Positions 59,702 to 64,000 of a stretch of DNA of 64,000 bases are shown here, one piece after another; the first letter of the stretch is position 1, and each line of letters opens with the position of its first letter. This DNA is from Pontibacter lucknowensis (GTDB taxonomy: Bacteria > Bacteroidota > Bacteroidia > Cytophagales > Hymenobacteraceae). Under the pieces are notes generated by a model. The model did not search any database. It was not told the origin of the DNA and saw only the letters and a list, made by a program, of their open reading frames with translations. The stretch lies in NCBI RefSeq assembly GCF_900156415.1, contig NZ_FTNM01000004.1, positions 372,001 to 436,000 on the forward strand, in the 5' to 3' direction. Both the position numbers and the translations under genes were made by a program.

Positions 59702-62170
59702 TTACGGGTTCGCTTTTCCCAGACTCACACCAAAGGTTGTGATACCCCGGCCAGGCTTACCTGCATCGGATATACCTTCGGCAGTGGCTCTGTAAGTCGT
59801 GTTGCGATCGGCGGCGTAGAATGTAACAGTCGCTTTGCCTGCTGCGTCGGTTTGCACACTCGGGTTCCAGTACAACGTCGTGCGCAGGTCGGGCTCGCGG
59901 CTGGCGGGTGTCTTGCCGTCGTAAGCAGGACTGTAGAACTCCCGCACCTTGCTGTAGCCCTGTGCCCGGTGTATGATGATGTACTTACCAGGCTCCACTT
60001 CCTGCATCGCCTCACCACCCTGACGGGTATACAGCGCAATCACACCGCCCGAAGCACGACCGCCATACAGACTGGCGCTGGCCGGATCTTTCAGGATCTC
60101 GATGCGGCTGATATCGAACTGGTTTAGCTGCGAAGTGATGCCCTCTTCCACAGGCATGCCATCGATCAGGTATAGCGGAGCGGTTCTGCTGCCCCGGATG
60201 CGCGCCCTGTAATCATTCGGACCGGCACGGTATACCTGCACGCCTGCTACTCGCCCCTGTAAGGATTCTATTACATTGCCGGAAGGGGCAATCGGTAAGT
60301 CCTTCACATCAATAACCGCATCTGCCTTTCGGTGCAGCTTAAAGGGCTGTACCATGTCGGCTTCGCCCTGAATCTCCACATCCTTCAGCAGAATGCCTTT
60401 CAGTGTCAGGTCAGCGTTTACCTCGTCAGCCGCTGCCATTTCTACTTTACCGGCGGTCAGCAGATCCGGGCTGGCGCTGGCTACCAGTTCCTCACTTCGT
60501 GGCGCAGGTATAGCCGGCAGTTTTGGCTGGTAATCCTGCTCGTCGATCTTCACCTGCAAATGCTTTCGCCGACCGCGATTATCTGTGCCCTGCACCACCA
60601 TATCCACGGCGCCGGTAAAGTCAAATCCCTCGAAAGCAAATCTGCCGTCTTTATCTGTTTCAGTCGTGATAAAAGCCAGGTGCTGCCCTTTCAGGTATAG
60701 CAGGGCCTCACCGCCTTTTACCGGTTTGCCTCTGTCGGTCAGCACAGTACCCCGCACGGCAAGGTCCGTCTCCGGACTATGCTTCAACTCCGGGAATTCA
60801 CCCTTGGCGAGTTGCTGCCAGCCAAAGCGGCGCCAGCCCTGCGTCATCAGCAGGTAGGAGAGGGCTTCTTTTCGTGCGGCATTATTCTCCTCAAAGTAGT
60901 AGCCCGGATTCTGTACATGGCCGCGCAGGTCAGATGTTAGCAGGAGGTAGGCGTTGATATTAAGCCCTTGCAAATCCGGCGTCACCAGCTCGTCGTCAGT
61001 GATCGCCAGCGAGAAATCCGTAGACACCGGCTTGCCTTGTTTGTCGCGGGCCAGCACCTGCATGGTCACACGCTCACGTCCCGCATAGGTTTTCTTGTCG
61101 GTGCTCAGGCTGATGTCCAGGTTGTCCTGATTGTCGATAAACACGAGGCGCTCTGCCAGCGGCTCCCCGTTGGCGGTGGCCAGGTTAAAGCGGGCTATAC
61201 CTGTCGGGAAATCCGCTTTGGCGACCTGCTTGCTAAAGGTCTGGCCTGGCTGCAGGTTGAACTGCTCGGCGTATTGCACCGCGTCGCGGCTTATACCTGT
61301 CAGCACCAGCGACTGCCGGCCTGAGGCATTGCCGGCAATGCTCACCTGTACCTGCTCCGGGTTGGCTGTTTCATTCACGCTGAGCACATAGCCCGTCGGT
61401 TTTGCTTCCGGCAAGGTATACTCGGCCTTGCTGCCATCTTCGAAGGTTACCCGAGCCTGGTACCGCTGGCCCTGCTGTGGTTGCAACGTAAAGGCGCCCA
61501 TTCCCATGTGCGTGTCTTTAATATCGAACAACTTCTGGTTCTGCGCATCATACACAGCACCTGTCATGGCTATACCTGTTCCGTCGGGTTTGGTGGCTTT
61601 AAAGGCGACGCGGCTTTGCAGCCCCTGTACCAGGTCACCGCCCTCCGGGAAAAACTGCAGGTCGATCTGCTGCGCGGTCTTATCCTGCTTTTCTGTCGTC
61701 GCCTTTTCGCCTATGATACTGATCTCTTTCCGGAAGAAGCTCTCCTCCCCGAAATTGCGCATCCATTGGGTATAGGCGGTGAGAGTATACTGCCCCACTG
61801 GCAGGTTAGCCGGCAGAACAATGTCGCCGTTGGCTTTGCCGTTCTCAGCCTTCAGTTTCAGGCGCTGCACGGCTTCGTTGTTGGCGTTAAGCAGGTCCAC
61901 GTACAGCACGTTGCTTTTGGAGGTCGGCTGCAGACTGGCGGCATCTACTACATAACCTTTGAGCCAGATCTGCTGGCCTGGTGTGTAGCGCGGCTTATCT
62001 AAGTGCAGGTATACCTTCTCAGGGGCGTATTGTGTGCGCCAGCTCGTAAGATGCTTCTCCAACTGCTGGAGCAGGTCCGTTTGCGGACTGACGAAGGCCA
62101 GCGACACAAATGCCAGCAGCAGTGCCGGCACCAGGTAGGCCCATTTTTTAGTTATTTTATATCTGATCAT
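59702..62170 (-). CDS. MG2-domain protein with C-terminal TonB-plug-like domain
   Basis: An 822-residue exported protein (signal peptide or N-terminal anchor at about 10-30, AYLVPALLLAFVSLAFV). After a short helix comes a macroglobulin-2-like domain (EKVYLHLDKPRYTPGQQIW, TLTAYTQWMRNFGEESFF) and further beta domains to about 560, with SREDUCED regulatory-like segments such as VRGTVLTDRGKPVKGGEAL. Residues about 650-760 resemble a TonB-receptor plug (VIESLQGRVAGVQVYRAG, RIEILKDPASASLYGGRAS) but no barrel follows. A beta domain with DLRTTLYWNPSVQTDAAGK closes the protein. It probably acts in the periplasm or envelope; the job is unknown. Confidence 0.82.
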   Translation of the reverse strand: MIRYKITKKWAYLVPALLLAFVSLAFVSPQTDLLQQLEKHLTSWRTQYAPEKVYLHLDKPRYTPGQQIWLKGYVVDAASLQPTSKSNVLYVDLLNANNEAVQRLKLKAENGKANGDIVLPANLPVGQYTLTAYTQWMRNFGEESFFRKEISIIGEKATTEKQDKTAQQIDLQFFPEGGDLVQGLQSRVAFKATKPDGTGIAMTGAVYDAQNQKLFDIKDTHMGMGAFTLQPQQGQRYQARVTFEDGSKAEYTLPEAKPTGYVLSVNETANPEQVQVSIAGNASGRQSLVLTGISRDAVQYAEQFNLQPGQTFSKQVAKADFPTGIARFNLATANGEPLAERLVFIDNQDNLDISLSTDKKTYAGRERVTMQVLARDKQGKPVSTDFSLAITDDELVTPDLQGLNINAYLLLTSDLRGHVQNPGYYFEENNAARKEALSYLLMTQGWRRFGWQQLAKGEFPELKHSPETDLAVRGTVLTDRGKPVKGGEALLYLKGQHLAFITTETDKDGRFAFEGFDFTGAVDMVVQGTDNRGRRKHLQVKIDEQDYQPKLPAIPAPRSEELVASASPDLLTAGKVEMAAADEVNADLTLKGILLKDVEIQGEADMVQPFKLHRKADAVIDVKDLPIAPSGNVIESLQGRVAGVQVYRAGPNDYRARIRGSRTAPLYLIDGMPVEEGITSQLNQFDISRIEILKDPASASLYGGRASGGVIALYTRQGGEAMQEVEPGKYIIIHRAQGYSKVREFYSPAYDGKTPASREPDLRTTLYWNPSVQTDAAGKATVTFYAADRNTTYRATAEGISDAGKPGRGITTFGVSLGKANP

Positions 62171-62289
62171 ATCGTCCTCTCTTTCTAAAACATCTCTTCT
62201 TTATCAACAAAAACGAGTGCAATAATCATTCCTTAAAATCATATGGCGGGGACCCTTTACGGGAGGGAGAAACACCGTGATTTATGCCG

Positions 62290-63435
62290 CTAGAGCAGCA
62301 GGGAATCAATGCGGTTGGCCTGTACCATGTTCTCGCAATCAGACCAGCTGAAGATGGTGAACCTGCCATCCTGTGAAGCGACCAGTGCAATAGCGTCCCG
62401 CTGGTCGTGCACGAACTGGGCGGCTGACAAATGCCTGGTGCCACCGCTCAGGGCGGGTTGGTCGATCATGGCTTCACCCCCGATCACAGGTTCTGTCAGA
62501 ATCAGCTTATCTACCGGCGTGCTGCCTTGTTTGCGGGTTATTTTGGCGCCGAAAGCATACAATTCATATTTGTCGCTGATAATTGTGGCGCCATCCACGG
62601 CTGTAAGGCCGGCCATAGCCTCTATGGCTCTTCCGAGCTCGTCCTGCCAGTTGGAGTTTTCGCCGTCCTTTTCTTCTTTCTGTTTCATCAGATCAGTCAG
62701 TTCGGAGTATGCTGGGCCCACGGCATACCGCATAGGGTGCCGGATAGAGGTGCGCCAGGTATCAGAGCCAGCAGGTACCACCAGCAGGATGCCGCCTCTC
62801 TTGTGGGAGCGCATCGACACGGCCAATTGTACCAGTACGTTGAGCGACTTGTTCCAGACGCTCAGGGAGCTGAAGCCCAGCAATGAAGTCAGCACATCAG
62901 GACAGTTCGGCAAATGGGAGCTTTGTTCGTTCACGATCTTCACCTGATCGCCCATCAGTACGGCCACATTCACAAACTTGCCAAAGCCATCCTGCCGGCG
63001 GTGCTTGATCACCAGCAAGCCAGGCTCTGACACATCCAACACAAAGCAAAAGTTGGGGATGCTGCGGGTTGTCCCCCAGATATGGAGGTAGTCTCCCTCG
63101 TACCATACGCCCAGGTGAATGCCCTGCCGCTCCACACCCGGACCAAGCTTGGTCAGCACGGCAGGGGACAGGGTGAGGTGATGCTCGAACAACAAGGGCT
63201 GTTCGGTCTGTTCGGGCGGCAGAAAGGCAAGGGATATTTTAGGGGATTGGCCTTCTTCACGACGCAGGCTAGCCCAGAAAGCGGCATCGATCATGGTTTC
63301 GATGATGCGGGCAGGCGGTACGGTGGCCAGGTTGTTACCGTTTAATTTTTTTGCTGCTTCTATCTGGGTTGTGAAATGGTCTTCTGCTATCTGAGCCACC
63401 TCACGTGCGGCCTTGTATGTCGATTTGCCAATCAT
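62290..63435 (-). CDS. diadenylate-cyclase-like (DisA_N-type) protein with N-terminal sensor domain
   Basis: A 381-residue soluble protein. Residues about 1-200 form a mixed domain that may sense a ligand. Residues about 210-365 resemble the DisA_N/DAC catalytic domain: GGILLVVPAGSD, DGATIISDKYELYAFGAKI (the DGA motif at 281-283) and GGTRHLSAAQFVHDQRDAIA (a variant of GTRHRAA, at 331-335), then LVASQDGRFTIF. I recall such proteins being named putative sensor domain DACNV-containing. Whether it makes c-di-AMP is unknown; the second Arg of the RHR motif is replaced by Leu. It is a lone gene between the MG2/plug gene and the M28 peptidase. Confidence 0.72.
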   Translation of the reverse strand: MIGKSTYKAAREVAQIAEDHFTTQIEAAKKLNGNNLATVPPARIIETMIDAAFWASLRREEGQSPKISLAFLPPEQTEQPLLFEHHLTLSPAVLTKLGPGVERQGIHLGVWYEGDYLHIWGTTRSIPNFCFVLDVSEPGLLVIKHRRQDGFGKFVNVAVLMGDQVKIVNEQSSHLPNCPDVLTSLLGFSSLSVWNKSLNVLVQLAVSMRSHKRGGILLVVPAGSDTWRTSIRHPMRYAVGPAYSELTDLMKQKEEKDGENSNWQDELGRAIEAMAGLTAVDGATIISDKYELYAFGAKITRKQGSTPVDKLILTEPVIGGEAMIDQPALSGGTRHLSAAQFVHDQRDAIALVASQDGRFTIFSWSDCENMVQANRIDSLLL

Positions 63436-63591
63436 GTATTTTTTCGCTTTTCAGGTATAGCTGGTGCAATTATTCAGGGGCAGGTGTAGAAGCACTGGCA
63501 CAAGCCCTCTTTTTTTATACGGTGCATGGCGCAAAAACTTATAGATTCCTTTAAAGGCAGGTGGGAGAGTGAAACAGGTATAGCTAAAAAA

Positions 63592-63628
63592 AGCACAGCC
63601 GCTGCAGAAGGTCTGCAACGGCTGTGCT
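63592..63628 (-). terminator. terminator downstream of the M28 peptidase gene
   Basis: AGCACAGCCGCTGCAGA at 63592-63608 and TCTGCAACGGCTGTGCT at 63612-63628 form a 17-bp stem with one mismatch and a 3-base loop. The A-tract on its left gives a U-tract for leftward transcripts. AGGTATA copies lie on both sides (about 63576 and 63639). Confidence 0.9.
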
Positions 63629-63664
63629 GAAATAAACCAGGTATATTACCTGCTTTTGTATGTC

Positions 63665-64000
63665 TTAGTCAAGACCACCTTTACGGGTAGCAGGTCTGGC
63701 CTGTGGCCAGCTCATCTGCTCACCAGTGCGTGGGTTCACCGGCATCACACTGCGCTCACGCGGTACCAGTTCCGGCTCTTCGCTGGCCATGTAAGCCAGG
63801 ATAGCGGTCAGGATCACGTTGCTGCGCACATCGTCGAACACGATCTTGTCGTATGTGTCGCGGTTGGTGTGCCAGGTATAATTGCCATAAGACCAGCTCA
63901 GGGAGCTCAGCATGAAGGCAGGTACATCATGCGGAATGAAAGAAGCATGGTCAGAACCGCCACCGCCCGGGAAGCCAGGGTAAGAGGTCTGGATGTCTTT
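63665..64000 (-). CDS. M28-family peptidase, C-terminal part, gene runs off the window
   Basis: Only the last 112 residues are present, read leftwards from the right edge. They contain GGGGSDHASFIPHDVPAF and YTWHTNRDTYDKIVFDDV, the zinc-peptidase M28 end with a SDH motif and the final His. The remainder (LAYMASEEPELVPRERSVM and a lysine/arginine-rich tail) is a usual C-terminus for secreted M28 aminopeptidases of Bacteroidota. The N-terminus and signal peptide lie outside the window. Confidence 0.88.
   Translation of the reverse strand, partial: KDIQTSYPGFPGGGGSDHASFIPHDVPAFMLSSLSWSYGNYTWHTNRDTYDKIVFDDVRSNVILTAILAYMASEEPELVPRERSVMPVNPRTGEQMSWPQARPATRKGGLD

Overview
The window looks like a chromosomal segment of a Bacteroidota bacterium of the Cytophagales, most probably a Hymenobacteraceae member such as Pontibacter. 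This is an inference from gene families (SusC/SusD/SusE, a T9SS sorting domain, FecI/FecR-type regulation, bestrophin, DUF1800/DUF1501 pair, tricorn-type protease), from the roughly 50% GC content and from the sparse Shine-Dalgarno signals. No rRNA, tRNA, CRISPR array, prophage or complete insertion sequence was seen.

Region 1 (1-20.8 kb) is mainly a starch/maltodextrin utilisation locus. Read leftwards it holds an ECF sigma factor, a FecR anti-sigma factor, an STN-containing SusC receptor, SusD and SusE. These are followed by a GH31 alpha-glucosidase, a lipoprotein GH13 amylase, a lipoprotein aldose 1-epimerase and a large six-hairpin glycosidase with a C-terminal carbohydrate-binding domain. 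A second GH13 enzyme with CBM48 and a T9SS C-terminal sorting domain is divergently transcribed. A partial LysR regulator and a small hypothetical gene lie at the left edge.

Region 2 (20.8-39.7 kb) is ordinary housekeeping and accessory content: an M48 lipoprotein protease, an intradiol-dioxygenase-like protein, a decayed GNAT gene, an AT-rich lipoprotein gene, DUF4268, DUF3820, bestrophin, DUF2236 (MpaB-like), a flavoprotein monooxygenase, a tricorn-type protease, an NCS2 permease, a TonB-dependent barrel, a Mut7-C RNase-like protein, a KAS III-like synthase and a CAT-like acetyltransferase.

Region 3 (39.9-52 kb) is the most intriguing. A YqiJ/NfeD-like membrane protein and a flotillin-family protein are followed by two small AT-rich genes and a 1655-residue protein with a C-terminal MoxR-like AAA domain. 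I regard this as a poorly described membrane-scaffold/ATPase module. An MBL-fold hydrolase and the HflK/HflC pair follow.

Region 4 (52-64 kb) has a GerW/YtfJ-like protein, and an LLM flavoenzyme/FrnE-type DsbA/nitroreductase operon divergent from an HxlR regulator with a palindromic box between them. It also has a DUF1800-DUF1501 pair, an MG2/plug-domain protein, a diadenylate-cyclase-like protein and a partial M28 peptidase.

Across the whole window one short oligonucleotide, AGGTATA (TATACCT on the other strand), occurs about 130 times by hand count against about 8 expected. It lies in genes in all frames, between genes, and in and beside terminators. There is also a 121-bp element with 27-bp terminal inverted repeats, present twice in opposite orientation, and several other intergenic repeats.
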